DNA from: Drosophila pseudoobscura
Taxonomy: Eukaryota > Arthropoda > Insecta > Diptera > Drosophilidae
Reading direction: 5' to 3'
Length of the DNA: 64,000 nt
Assembly (NCBI RefSeq): GCF_009870125.1
Contig: NC_046681.1
Span: 15,947,001-16,011,000 of the forward strand
Part shown: positions 35,268 through 48,159 of the stretch, piece by piece
How positions within the stretch are numbered: position 1 is the first letter of the stretch
How the letters are laid out: every line of letters begins with the position of its first letter
Made by a program: the position numbers and the translations under genes
The notes under the pieces: generated by a model
The model's input: only the letters and a program-made list of their open reading frames with translations
What the model was told of the DNA's origin: nothing
The model's database searches: none

Positions 35268-37996
35268 AATTATACAAATTTTATACATGTTATATTCATT
35301 TTTATTTATCGACTGATGTTCCAATACACATATCTGTATACATATAGAATTTTTAAATGAATTACAAAATACAATTCAAATACTGTTTCGTGTAAATATT
35401 AATGTGTTTTGTTTTAGCTCTGCAAAAAATTACGTTTTTTTATTTTTATTCATTGAAGACGGGACGGACGGGGGCATCATAGTTAGGACATTCATGCGGG
35501 TCGGGAGAAATCGTGCTGGAACTTTTAAGGAAAGGTTTTAATTCTTTATTTTTTTTGGTGCCCCGTGGGGACTCAATATATTGCTTTATGAAATGGATTT
35601 AATAATCCTCAAAATAGGAAGATATTTTTTGGCACTTCTTTCAAATCTTTATGGTCAGTCCAAAGTGCTTTAAAAAACGTACATCATTAACATTTAAAAC
35701 CCATAATATTCTTCAAAAAACAATCATTGAAATTTTAATTCGCTTCCAAAAATAGGATACACACACCCTCAAAATTGTAGTGGAGTATTTCTTCTTTCTA
35801 CTCCCCCTTAAAAAAACAAAAAACCCTCTAAAAAGTTTGTACTTTCATTAATGTCTATTTCTGGGGGTTTTTTTTTTATTTAAATTTAAGCAAAATGCAA
35901 AATTTGGTTTTGATTTTTGTGGTTTTTTATTACAGTATTTGAGTTTTGTTTGGATAACCTTCTTGTAAGGTTCTTAAACAAGCAAATTGGAGATTGGTTT
36001 TTATGTCCGATACTCAAAGAATACAAGACTATACTCAAATTTAAACTTAATTAAAGATACAAAGAGCACGATGTATACAATTATAATATTTCTGTCTTTA
36101 GCTAAATATTTACTTTGTTTATACGAAACATTTTACGAAATTTGTGAATCAGAGTAGACAGATCCACCTATCAAGTGGTAAAACCTCAGCTCTCCGCCAG
36201 CCCAAGCGACCGAGGGGCGCTTAGAACTTAATAGACTAAAAGAGCTTGCTTAAGAGATTTTTCCTTAATTTTTTTCTCTGGAAATTTGTTTGTCTCTGGA
36301 ATTTAAATGCTTTTAGATCGGATTTCAACTCTGTTAATATTTAGATGTCTGTCGATCGTTGGGCTGCCTCCATAGTCAGGATGGTTTAGAACGGAACGAT
36401 CGCTATCCATCAGATAGCCTCAGATAAAACAAAATGTGCATCGTATAAAAAAAGTAAACATTTCTTAAAGTATTTCTGATTCGAATTTCTTTCGTCTTTA
36501 GCAAAACATAAATTGGTTTTTGCATTGGAATTCAGGCTAGTTTTTGTTCAGGTTGTGTTTTTGTATACATAAATATGGTATAGAGATTTCTTGTATATAG
36601 GTTTGTATATATGTATATATATATATATATTGTATATATTCTATGTATATAACAGGCAATCATGCACACACCAAAAATATATAGTATATATACTTGTATT
36701 GTAGATTTATATTGGAGTCAAAAAATGATTACATTTCGGTTATGCTGCGTTCAAGTCTCAGGGTTGTTTATGTTTCTTTGTTGTCTTTTATATAAACTTA
36801 TGTTTCCGGTTGGTATTTCGGGTGTAGTTGTACTTTGATTTTCTCATTTTTCATGTGTGTGGGCTAGAGTCTAGGTCGGTATTGCATTTTGTCTTTCATT
36901 TCGTATCCGTATCCGTATCCTACCTTCGCAAAAAAAAATACGCATAAATACAACGAATGATTGGAAAAATATTCGAAATCATTTTCTCTCTCTCTCTTTG
37001 TCTCTTACTTTTGGGCTTACAAACTAAATATTTGGAATTGGAGCGAAGGTTTTTCAGCGTGTATATAGTATATCGTATATAAGTAGTATGTATATAGTAT
37101 AACTAACTTGTACATAAGCATAAAAAAGAAGTATACATTAATGGAATTCACGAGAGAGCCCCTGTGTGTGTGTGTGTTTGAGTAAGTGCTCTCTAGACCG
37201 TCCTCTTTTTCTGTTTTAATTTGCGTGTGGATCGTCCTCGTTGTGTTGTGCTGGGCATTCGGAAAATTCTGCTTTGCTTTGTCTGTAAATGCCGACGTTG
37301 AAGTCTTCAAAAGAGTTTGATTTTGGGTTTCTGCTTGGGTGGTGGGGTCTGCCTGCAGACGACGTTTTCTTCTACAAGAAAAGGCAACGACTAAGCGCTC
37401 GGAGGCGGTGAATGTTTGCTTGTTTGGGGCGGGACCTTGTGTACAAAGAATTTTGCTAAATTAAATTATAAATCGTAAGCCACTAGAGCAACTAAAATTA
37501 TACTGTAAGACACTTAAGCTATATTCTAAATTAAATACGCGACACAATTGGCTTCCAGTTACTCGTCTCTCTCTCACTTTTGGGATGCTACTCCTCCTCC
37601 GAAGAAGGGGTCTCTGTTTGTCTTTCATTCTTGGGTTTTTTTTGCTGGCGAAATGGAAACCACACAACCATTAACAAATTTTGGCAACTCTACTATATGC
37701 TGGAAGGAGAAAAATAAACTCCATTTAGTTGGGAATTATGGGTAGATATTTGTGGTACAGTGTGTTTTGGAAGGCAGCGGTGGGCACGACTTTGCTCTCG
37801 ACTCGGCACGCACAAGCGAAGCCTTCAAAAGGGAAGGTCCAAGAATGCCCACTGTTCTTGACCTTGGACTGCAAACCGAAAGGTTTTCAACAATTTCCAC
37901 TTCCAAAACACACTGTGAAAGACATAACTCCAAGTACTCACAACTAATTAAATTAACATTTTAGTAGTTAAAACAGCACAATTTGATTTGATTTCA
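35268..37996 (-). other. Convergent 3' interval between Pez and Gef26
   Basis: AT-rich, no gene supported. Probably holds a long Gef26 3'UTR: a minus-strand AATAAA-type signal is present at about 35295 (TTTATT on plus). Includes the TA-rich microsatellite near 36600-36635 and CTCT runs at 36985-37000. Short plus and minus ORFs at 37548-37964 lack support. Confidence 0.5.
36600..36635. repeat. (TA)n-rich microsatellite
   Basis: GTATATATGTATATATATATATAT-type run. Confidence 0.9.
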
Positions 37997-40900
37997 TTAT
38001 TGATTCATGGGTGGCATGGGGCATATGGTACACTTGGTGCTATCCATAAAATTTGGCGGGCCACCTGCGAAAAGAACAATCGCAAATAAGTTATTTTATA
38101 CAGAATTCGGTTCCTATAAAGTCGATAAAACATTAGATCTGCATGTGGGTATGGTAAAACCCATATATTTCTAAGCACAGAAAAAGACCTGAGAGACTCG
38201 AGACTCAAACTCCTGCTTTGCATTGCATTCTGTGGTTTTTCTGGTGGTTTTCGGTAGTGGTTCGGTTCTGCTGCTTCCCTCTTACTGGCTGATCTGTTGA
38301 CCTGCTGCTTACCATGCATGTGGTTGAGGTGCCTACTGGCCGCCGCACTGCTATGATGATGATTGTATAGACTGGCCAGCGGTGGCACATTGTACGGCGG
38401 TGGTGGTGGCGGTGGCATGGCCAAAGATTGTTGCTGTTGGAGCTGCTGTTGCTGCTGCTGCTGCTGTTGTTGTTGACTCCGCATGTGCATGTAGGCCGCA
38501 GCGGTTGGTGGTGCGGAAAGCTGTATGGTGGGTGTGGCGCCTGCAATTGCTGCCTGAGACGTTGCTTGTGTCTGTGTCGGTTGTGGTGGTGGTGTGGGCG
38601 TGCTGGGTGGTGTGTGATTTGTGCTCTGGCAGGGACTGTTCAGATTGCGGGTGACCGCATTATTCGATATCTGCTGTAAGAGACGACAATCGGCTGCCGT
38701 GTAAACCGGCGGCGATGGCTCATGGTTGGTGTGTTGTGGTTGTTGTTGTTGGTATTGTAAGTGGTGCTGTTGTTGTTGTTGTTGTTGCTGTTGGTGGTGG
38801 TGCACCTGCTGTTGCTGCTGCTGCTGATGCACATAGCCGCTGTCGCATGACGATATGGAACCTGTTGGATGTGTGTGAAAGTAGGCGTAAAGAAAAAGTT
38901 TTGGTCTCCCATTGAAAGTGGGTTTACCCCCGAAAAAGGGATTCCCATTCAAGGTGTGCGTGTGTCTATACGTGTACGTGTACGTGTATGTGTAGGTGTA
39001 GGTGTGTGTGTGTAGTGTAAGCCACAACCAAATCCAAAAATCCAAAACCAACCACCAAAAATAATGGAGGAAATCAAATGCAAGCAGGGGGCACAAGAGT
39101 CTAAAGCGCAAATCTAACACTTTTCACTAAATGGCAACTAAATTTAAGCTACAGTTTATATATTATATATAGCTAATAATTGGAGGGCAGCCGGCATAGA
39201 TACATACATATAAATACAGTGCATTTCGAGCTTTAGATAATATTTGATGCTTTTTTTTTCCTTTGAAGGCACAAATTTCCCATAAGCGAAGGGCTAAACA
39301 GCAAATCATTGTATTGTTGTACAAACTTCCCATAAACGAATGGAAACATTGTCACAAACCACGAATGGACTGAATATAGACCTTTAGCCACAAAAGATAG
39401 ATTTCAATAGATTTTACGATGAAATAGTAATATAACAGCAGTATTTTGTAAGAGCAATAGATTCAATCACAGAAAACTGATGGTTTAATAGGAAAATATT
39501 GGAAAAATATTTCCTAAAATTCCTAAACCTAATTTTACGATTTTTGGATCAAGTATACTCAAATCTGGGAGCAACTGGAAACAATCAGTAAGAGTTTTAG
39601 CAACAAAACAACTATTTTTGTGGCTATAACATCCGAAAGCATCCAACATCATCTGCTCATAGAGCTCTAGCTCTAGCTTTGATCTTAAGCACTTTACATG
39701 GTGTATATACTATATGTATGCAACTATCTAACGGTTTTTTTTTAGTAGCATCTAAAAGCATGTGGTTTTAGTCCATCTTTGAGTCCCTCTGCAGAGCCTC
39801 GACTCACCGGAAGTCACGGATTTGCGCAAGGGTAGATCACGAAAGGTAGTCACACTACTGCTCTCCAGCGATAGATCCACCGATGGTAGCGGCGGTGGCG
39901 GTGCTGGCGTGTCCGAATGCGAACGCTCATGTATGGCCCGAACGGGCAGCATTATGTTACCTGAACAGCGGGCAAACAAGAAGATAATTCAACATTAGAT
40001 AAACAGTCGAAGGGTAATCCCCAGCTTAGGATCTACAGATTAGAGATTGTGCATTGTCTGCAGCCGTACCTGCCGAAGCCAGGCGTCGATGTGAACAGGG
40101 ACTAGGACTCGGGGTGCACTGAGAGGCGGCGACCACTCCAGCAGCTGTGGCTGGCGATGTGCAGCCCGTTCCGACGCCCGTACTCCCTGCCACAGGCGTC
40201 GCAAAGCCGTGCGCCGCATGTAGATGATGGAGGGGTGGGATGACTCCGGGAAGCGCTGAGTTGTGGCGCGGGATGAATGGCTGGTGAGGCCGGATCTTGG
40301 ATGATTCCGAGAGCGAGAGCATCTTTTTGACGGCCTGCGGCGAGGCCGTTCCGAACTTGGGCCCGTTGTTCTGCAGCTGCTGGCGCCGCTGGTTGTCGCT
40401 GGTGGAGCTCGTCGAGCTGGTGGTGGAGAGGGTGGGCGAACTGGGGTGGCGCTTCCGCAGGGAGAGCGAGGAGTTGGGCGCCGAACTGGAGCTGGTGTGC
40501 GAGTAAATGCTGAGCTGGTCGCCGGCATTCAGACCAGAGCTGCCGGCCCCCATACTCCCAGCGATGCTTACGCCACCGGCGCCGCCACTGGAGCTGCCTC
40601 CCCCGCCACTCCGATGCGAGGTGTTGCCATGGGAAATGCTGCCCGAGTAGGTGGAGCCCTGTGCGGGCTCGCATTCCAAGGAGAACTTGTGCAGCAGGTC
40701 CTCGTCGCTGAGTATCTTCAGGCTGTTGAGGTACGCCTTCACACGGCGCACCATTTGGGCCTCCTCGAACATCTTTTTGGGATTGGGGGCCGCCGTGGAC
40801 TTCTTCCTTCGCTTGATCGTCGCCTGGCCCGCGTTGGCGGCTATCACTGTGCCAGCGGCCGCGTTGCTCTGCGAGGCGGACATCTGATTGAGCGAGAAGA

Positions 40901-43900
40901 GGGCATTCGAGGGGGACTGCCCCTTGAGCTCCAGGATGGCCAGCAGATCGTAGGGGGAGCTGCACATGTGCGTCAGCAGGCGCACTTCCTTGGACAGCAT
41001 TCGCAGCTTCTCAAAGTTGATCAATCCGTCGACACGCGTATCGTTTCCCAGGTGAATAAATGTCAGATCCTTCTTCACAATCGGGTAGAATGGGATGATG
41101 GGATGCTGGGCCAGCAGCTCCGCGGAGACCAGCTGCCGGTACTTGCTCATATTCCGCGAGGGATCCATGAGGTCCTGCAGGTCATTGAACAGCCGCTGGT
41201 ACTTCGAGGGCAGCTTCTCCCACGTGAGCCGCAGCCGCGATACAGCGCCATGTCCCAGCCCCGAAATGATGGCGAACATGGAGTTGAAGTTCCGACACTC
41301 CTTGCAGTGGCGCGCGATTTTGATGAACTGCTTCACGATCTTCATGCGCCGCACGATGTTGTGCTCGGCACAGATCTCGCTGACAACCCAGAACATCTCG
41401 CGATTCACCAGCTCTGAGAATTTGCTGAGCATCGGCACGCCATACTTGGACTGCAGCTCGAAGAGTTCATCCACGTACTCGGTGGACTCGATCTGGCGGA
41501 AGTTGGCAAAGTCCTGAAGCGTCAGCTGGATGGCCAACTCGTAGGCATTCAGGTGGAGGAAATGCACACCTGATTCCCGCACCAATTCCAGGGCCAATTC
41601 GTCGGGCACCAGGGGCTCCGTGCTGTCGTTTAGCTTCAGATAGTAGCGTGCCGCAAAGCTGATTCTTTCGGCGAGATTCTGCAGCTGGTCGGGCAGCCGT
41701 CGCTGCTTTACCATTCCGCCCTCGCCCACACTCACTTCGCACAGCGAGAAATTCGAGCTGGGATCGTGGATGCCGAACTCCTGGAGTGTCAGCATCACCA
41801 CCTCATGGGCGGTGGTCTCCTTGTAGATGAGAACGTACTTGCATGTCTGATCCGCCTTGTAGACCTTCAGGACGTGCTCCGGGTAGTCGGGGAGCATATG
41901 CGACTGCGTGGAGGTCGTGGTAAGCGTTGAGGCTGCCGAGGGGCGATGGTGCAGATGTGCCCCCAGATAGTTGACCTGCAGCATGGCCGCACCGTCGCTG
42001 CCGCCATCGTAGTTGAGGCTCGTCAGGTCCGGATTCGATTGCGATTGATACAGCCTGCCGCTGCTGATGCTGGCCACACAGCCATTGATCGAGGACTGGG
42101 TGGAGCTGCTGCCCGAGCTGGCGGACGATATCTTGGCCTTGGGACCAGTCTGCGCGGCTGGTTCGTTCAGCAGCGTATCCGAAGAGTCGTTCAGGCTGCC
42201 CACGTGATGCTGCTGCTTGTTCAAGAGATTCATTTTTGCCAGAGCCTTCTGCAGGCGTCGCTTGGGCGCCAGAGTCATGAATCCCCCCTTTGTGTCCTGC
42301 GGATCGCCGTTGGAGCCCTTTTTCGCTGAGCTATTGTTGACGCTCTGCAGCAGCTGTGCCATGAAATTGGAGGCCATGCTGCCGCCCCCGCCACCACTCA
42401 CTGGCGGCGTCTGGGGCGGGGCACAGTCGGGCTGGTCGAGCAGCATATCCACGGAGCTGAGGCGCACCATGTGGGCACGATTGCTGGCGTTCGTTAGCTC
42501 GTCCGTGGTGCTGTCGGACCGGCCGTGCAGCTTGGCAATGTCATTGGCGCAGATGCGTCGCGGACTGCGCAGAACCTTGAAGCTGCCGCTGCCCGAGGAT
42601 ATGCCGCCAGCGCCCGAGGCACTGCCGCCGCCATGCTCGAGGGCCTGCATGATCTCCTTGAAGCCCAGCAGATTGCTCTTCACGTTGATGCTCAAGTGCG
42701 TGGTGCCCGTGAGGATCTCGTGGGCTCGCTTGCTGGTCACATGATCCAGGGATTGGCCGTTCACTTCGTGGATCTGATCGCCCCGCTTGAGGCCCACGTC
42801 CTGGGCCTTGGAGCCAGGCTCCACGTGCGAGATGTAGATCCCAACAGCGGCATTCCCAGTGGCCGCTGCCACGCCCTTCAGCTCGTAGCCGCCAATGATC
42901 TGGAAATTGAGGGCCTCGTCGCGGGAAGAGCGCGTCAACGTGCAGCTCCTCATCCGTGCCTTGGCGGCACAGGCAATGTGGAGGAGTCGCAGCTGACTGA
43001 GGAGCTTCTTGCGCTCCAGCAGAGCCTCGAAGATCTCCAAGAACTCCATCATCTCGTGGTCCGCCTCGAAGTCCGTAAAGTGATTGTTCACCCAAAGGAG
43101 GACCACGCGGGTGACGCGATCCCGCAGCTCCTGCGTCTTGTGGGAGTCCATTTGCTCCAGGTCGAACCAATGGAGCAGCTTGGCGGTCACCTCCTGTTGG
43201 TTGTGGATGAAAATGCGGTGCGTGAGAAGGAAATCCTCCACATAGGTGGGATCTGTCATCGAGTTTTCCTCCACGAGCTGCTGCAGCAGTCGCTCGGGGG
43301 TGCCACGGATGACCACATGGCCACGTTTCATGTTCAGCGAGGCTGCCGCACTTGTCATTGATCCGCTGGTAGCCTCTGCACCACTGCCGCCAATGGACCG
43401 CAGCTCCGTGACCATTACGATCCGTCCCTGCTCGTCTTCGTGGCGGCGTGTGTTCTCCTCGCCCTGGTGCTGGATGCGATAATAGTCCGTCTGTGTGATG
43501 CACACGAATTGGCAGTCATCGCACTTGGTGCGCATCACTCCGCGATGGTAGAGCTTGTCCATCGTCGGCAGGATCCCGAAGGAGTCGCCCATCTGCAGCT
43601 CCTCGCGTGTTCCGTTCGCATGTTCGATCTCCACCGCTCCATTGATCAGCACCGACCACGAGTCGAGTTCCTCGCCATCCGACATGACCACAGTGCCGGC
43701 CTTGTCCACCACAGCGAAGACCATCACGGAGCAGAGGGCCCGCCGCACGGCCAGGGTGATGTTCGTAAAGGCCTTCAGGCCTTGGGTGAACTCCAACAGA
43801 ATCTCCACATCGTCTTCGCTGCGCTCCGAGGGATCCTTTTCCAAACAATCTCGCACCGCATCCCGCACATTTAGACTCTGAATCGAAGGGCGAAAAACAA

Positions 43901-44322
43901 ATTCAATTAGAGAGCGAATCGAATGAAATTTATGGGATTTTCTCTTCAGTTATGATATGACCATCACTCACATCCATACTCTCTGCGAGATCCTCCTCGT
44001 CCGAGTCCACAACGGACTCCACCAGGCCGGAGAGATCGATCTCTTCGGCCTCCAGCGATGAGGCATAGTTTGAGGCCATGGTATCGCTGCCGCTGTACGC
44101 AGAACTAGTGTCACTCGAATGCGATCCTCTGTTGCATTTTTGATGCAACTCCGGACGATTGATGGCCGTGCTGCCCACAACCCCCCCTCCCGACGTGGCT
44201 GTGGTGCTTGTGGGTGGATACTGAATGAAAGGAGACTTGAGTTAATCGATGAACAATAGCCATATCTTCTGCAGACAGACACGACCACTCACATGATGTC
44301 TGATATGATGATATGAATCCAT
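37997..44322 (-). CDS. Gef26: PDZ-GEF / Rap1 exchange factor (Gef26, Dizzy), 1618 aa
   Basis: Coding exons in transcript order: 44322-44293, 44220-43972, 43877-40070, 39960-39808, 38861-38313 and 38064-37997 (TAA), totalling 4857 nt. Every join keeps frame. The last junction uses a strong G/GTAAGC donor inside the frame, giving a tail ending CTICPMPPMNQ. Domains: cyclic-nucleotide-binding-like (about 135-245), RasGEF N-terminal (280-400), PDZ (410-495, IIGGYELKG...GLKRGDQIHEVNG), Ras-association (765-850) and catalytic CDC25/RasGEF (870-1105). Poly-Gln, Pro-rich and Ser-rich tails follow. The protein activates Rap1 by GDP release at cell-cell junctions and in stem-cell niches. Large antisense ORFs across the GC-rich 3.8-kb exon are shadows. 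A 5'UTR acceptor lies at about 44442. Exon 38861-38313 holds (CAG)-type repeats that may vary in length. Confidence 0.95.
38941..39015. repeat. GT-rich simple repeat in Gef26 intron
   Basis: Imperfect CGTGTA/GTGTAG/GTGTGT hexanucleotide run. Confidence 0.85.
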
Positions 44323-46440
44323 GAGGCGCGTTGCTTCTGCTGCTGCTGCTGCTATTGCGGGCCGCAGACGATGCTACGGCATGCCACCACCTCCCGCCGG
44401 ATATGTGATATGTGAATGTGGACTCTAGACCCAACGTTTAGCTGTAAGTAAAGTTAAGCTTTATAATTAGTACATAATGTGCGTCTTTATCTACAAATCT
44501 GCTCTGAATTTCAGAGAAGAAGCTTCAGAAGTAGAATTCTTCTGCGTTCAATACCAAACCAAACTTAAACCAAAAGTTACTTTCTTAAAAGCAGTCGAGA
44601 ATATTCATCATATTCGGTGATAGAGCTCACTTTTTTTCGAACAGAAGACAGAAACCCTCTTAAAACATCTTTAAAGAAAGATCCCCCAAAAGAAATCCCC
44701 AATGTCCAAGGTTTTTAGCTGGGAAACAAAAATAAATAGACCGGCAAGAGTCCAATTTTAAACCAATTTTCCTACCATTTTTAAAGAAAGATCCACAAAA
44801 GATATCATAAATCTCTGGTGCTTAAAACAAAGCCCCACGTAAAAGAGAGTACGAAATCTTTTTGCTAAAACAAAACAAAAATTGCTGTGAGATTTTGTTG
44901 GTCAATTTTTAGTAAGGTTTTTGTTTTTAGGTTTTTTGTTTCAAGTCTTTTGTTGCGGCTTTTTGTGTTACTTTTTGTTAGGGGCTTTGGCTATTTACAG
45001 GGTACCAGGTGGGGGTAATATTTTGAGTTAATGTTTGGAAAATCAGAAATGGAAAGCACTAAAAGGTGTTCAAAGTCAGTCTCAGAGATATATAATTAAA
45101 ACTTTGCTCAGAAATAATGTTTTTGTATGAGAACTTCTCTGTTTCAGTAGATATTCCACTTGGTACATAAAACTATATAGAACACCATATACAAATTTTA
45201 GAATTTATCTCTTGTGTGTTGATAAATAGTCCCACAAATGTTTATAAAAATCGGAGCATTATATCGTTTAGCTTTCATAAGAATAATTGATCTTAAGCCA
45301 CATATTTGTAGTAAAAAGTGTTATTTAATATGTTTATCACTTTATCATATGACTTAAATAGAAATTATGCCCCTGGCTAGGGTATCAAAATCATCGACAC
45401 TTGAAACTAATCTCTTTTTTCACCTTTTTTTGTTGCTTTTGTTTCCCCGTACCAAGCTCACACTTTCATTTTCTGCAACAACAAAACCTAAAACAAAAAA
45501 CAGACACAAAAACAATGTTGCTAATAAATTGAGCCGAATGAGTGAAAGAGAGGGCAATCAAATTCTCATGCAATTGAGTCTGCGCTGCCGACGGCTAAAC
45601 AGCGACGTTGGCTGCGACAGAGAACTGCTGCGCTACTCGTAGGTATATCTATCCGTGTGTGTGTGTGTGGGAGCCAAAGCTGCTGCTGCTACTGTACATA
45701 GATGTGTGTTAGTGGGCTTGATTGTTCGTTCGAGCGTGTGTGTGTGTGTATGTGTCTGTGGGGGCGAAGAGCGACACAGAAAAATAATAAAACCAAATAA
45801 ATTGTAGGCGACGACTTCCGTTCGCTCGTTCGGCGGGGGATAAGAGCGAATAATAATAAAGGCAGTTGCAAAATCAAAGTGTAATAAATAAAACACACTT
45901 TGCACCACGCACACAAACACTGATGCATAGGGGCTCACACACAGACACTAAATATGGGCGTGTTTTTGTACAGTTCAATGATTTTGATACAGGGGGAGCG
46001 CGACTATCCGCGAGTCTTTTGAAAATACATCTATATCTATATATTGCACTATCCGTCCTTCTGCTGCACTGTCTATAATTATACGCACATTTCTCTTTTT
46101 TTCTTCCTCCGCTGTTTCTCTTTTGCCCGCTGCCCTTTGCGTACACTCTTTGGCATAAAGAAATTTCAGGCAGCAGCAGCACCACCACCGTGTGTGTGTA
46201 TTGGTATTGTGCTGCGCATTGTTGGAATTTTTTTTGTATGCTTTCCACTGAATTTGTTCGCACGAATATTGGCCGAAAATGCCTTCGATCTTTATAGATT
46301 TTCCGATCGGAGCCCGTTGGCTGGTGGGTTATGGGCGATATTGCACTTAAAATGATATTAAATAGGGTTCGAAAATGCAATTTTAATTTAGAAAAAAAAT
46401 TCTCGGTAGCGTCTCTCTCTCGTCGTCGTCGTCGTCGGTG
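44323..46440 (-). promoter_or_regulatory. Gef26 5'UTR and upstream region
   Basis: The coding start exon extends as 5'UTR to an acceptor at 44442-44443 (CTTTACTTACAG on minus), so a distal first exon exists. GC-rich, CA-repeat and CGTCGT-containing sequence at 45560-46440 is the likeliest location of that exon and promoter. Includes microsatellites near 45650-45760 and (CGT)n at 46420-46436. Not resolved further. Confidence 0.4.
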
Positions 46441-46452
46441 GCGACTGGCTGT

Positions 46453-48062
46453 CTTAGCCCACTAAAGCCCCCTCTATTTAAATAGTTCAACTACTTGAGG
46501 TAAATATTACTGATTGTAAATTCTTCTTGAGGATTCATGCCATCTCTTCTCTGAACTTCAAAAACCACGACATCTCTCTCCTGAACTGCGCTGAAATTAT
46601 TAAATTTTTATTATTTTCGGTGGAGTCTTAAAATACCCCCTTGGCTTGCAATGGGCTAATCGTTCTCTGTCGAGGATTGGAAACCATATTCCTTAATTTT
46701 GATATTCCGCTGAATATTACTGGCTAGATAGAACATTTAGCCATGCCCACATTATTATCTCGGATTAATTAACCTATTCTAAACTTGACTGGGTTATTTT
46801 AAACACTTGCTTTTATTGCATTTTGCGTAAAAAGAGGTTTTAGCGAAATAAGTCAATCAAAAGGCAAGTAGCGAAATAAGTCAATCAAAACAAACGAAAA
46901 AGAATATTTGCTCAATTTTGATATTCCATTGAATAATGCTGACAAACTAAATCTTTCAGTAGTGCCCACATAGCTTTATCCCATTGATGAATGAATTTTC
47001 TACAAGATTGGATAGTTCTTAATCCTTGCTTTTATTTTATTTATTGTAAAAAAAGGTTTAAACGAAAAATTTCAACAAAAAAGGAGTCGCTATGTTGCGT
47101 GTAAGCCGTAGTATAGGCCTTTGTATACCCTATTTTGTTAATTTTATATGAAAGTATAAATATTGATATGAAGATAAAACGTAACTAATAAAGACCTTTT
47201 CTCAAAACGACATTTTTTAGACATATTCATGTTTATTATTAGTATATTGTATATATATATATCTCGATCCTGATACCTATTCTTGGTCCCTGCAAAAAAA
47301 AAAATAAGCTTCAAATATCGTTGAAATATGTTTAAAACAGAGACTAAACTGTTTTTGCGTTCCTTGGAGCCTGGGATGACGAACATATTCACAATTCTAT
47401 AACATCCATTTCCCCCAGGGTATGTGTGCATGGAATGGGACTCATTGTTGTGAACCGGTTATTACAGATTCTACCCAATTCAAATAAATACCAAAATATA
47501 CGGACTCACTTTAAAAAAAATATACCGTAACAACCGGAAGTTATTGGCGGGAGTTTCGAAACTTAATCTCAGCCACACACTTTAGCTATAAGAGTGTTAC
47601 CATCTTAAATATACAGTGGTATAACGAAAAACTTATGAAATATACCGAAACATACCGATATGCGTCCTATTTTCAAAATATTTAACGTAAATATACCGAT
47701 GCAAACTTAGCCCACTTAAGCCGCCTTTATTTAAACAGGATAACAGCTTGAGTTAAGCCGCTGATAATAATACTAATAATAATTACTCTTGTAGGTCCAT
47801 TTTATCCTTCATCTTGACTTAAAAAAAAGAACACGATATCTTTTAAGTAAACTGCGATAAAACTCTTTAAGATTCATAAATTTCGTGGAGTGTAAAGCCC
47901 ACTGATCTGTCCACGATTGGAAATTATATTCCTCGATTTTGTTATTCGGTTTAATTAATTCGATTTTTTTAATCAATTTTCTACTTGAATGGCTTGTTTT
48001 AAATACTCGCTTTTATTAGATTGAGACCTAAGCGAAAAAGGGCAAAGAAACAAAACGTAAGT
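46453..48062 (+). repeat. Dispersed repeat family, copies B and C plus a partial copy
   Basis: Copy B begins at 46453 (CTTAGCCCACTAAAGCC) and copy C at 47706 (CTTAGCCCACTTAAGCCGCC). Each has GATTGGAAA.CATATTCCT about 210-220 bp on, then a tail with GGTTTWARCGAAA. A partial copy (tail half) lies at about 46905-47060. Copy C is the most diverged. Same family as at 10389. Between B and C are ATACCGAAACATACCGATA-type motifs also seen at 10130-10160. Non-coding; probably non-autonomous transposable elements. Confidence 0.72.
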
Positions 48063-48159
48063 GAGTAATCGTTCCTATTGCTCAATTTTGATGTTCCCAT
48101 TTATTGTATTTGTACAAAAAAAAAGCTCAACTAAAAAACAGTCACAATGTTGTGACGTC

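Noticed and set aside
36900-36925. GTATCC triplication
   Set aside because: Only a short simple repeat in the convergent 3' interval; nothing further supported.
38165-38312. Longer Gef26 exon reading through to a frame ending near 38005
   Set aside because: Its candidate donors (AG/GTCTTT, GG/GTTTTA) are poor. The G/GTAAGC donor at 38312 is strong and in phase with the 38064 exon.
40446-41417. 323-codon plus-strand ORF opposite Gef26
   Set aside because: Shadow of the GC-rich RasGEF exon; repetitive composition, no domain. The same applies to 42525-43361 and 42541-43503.
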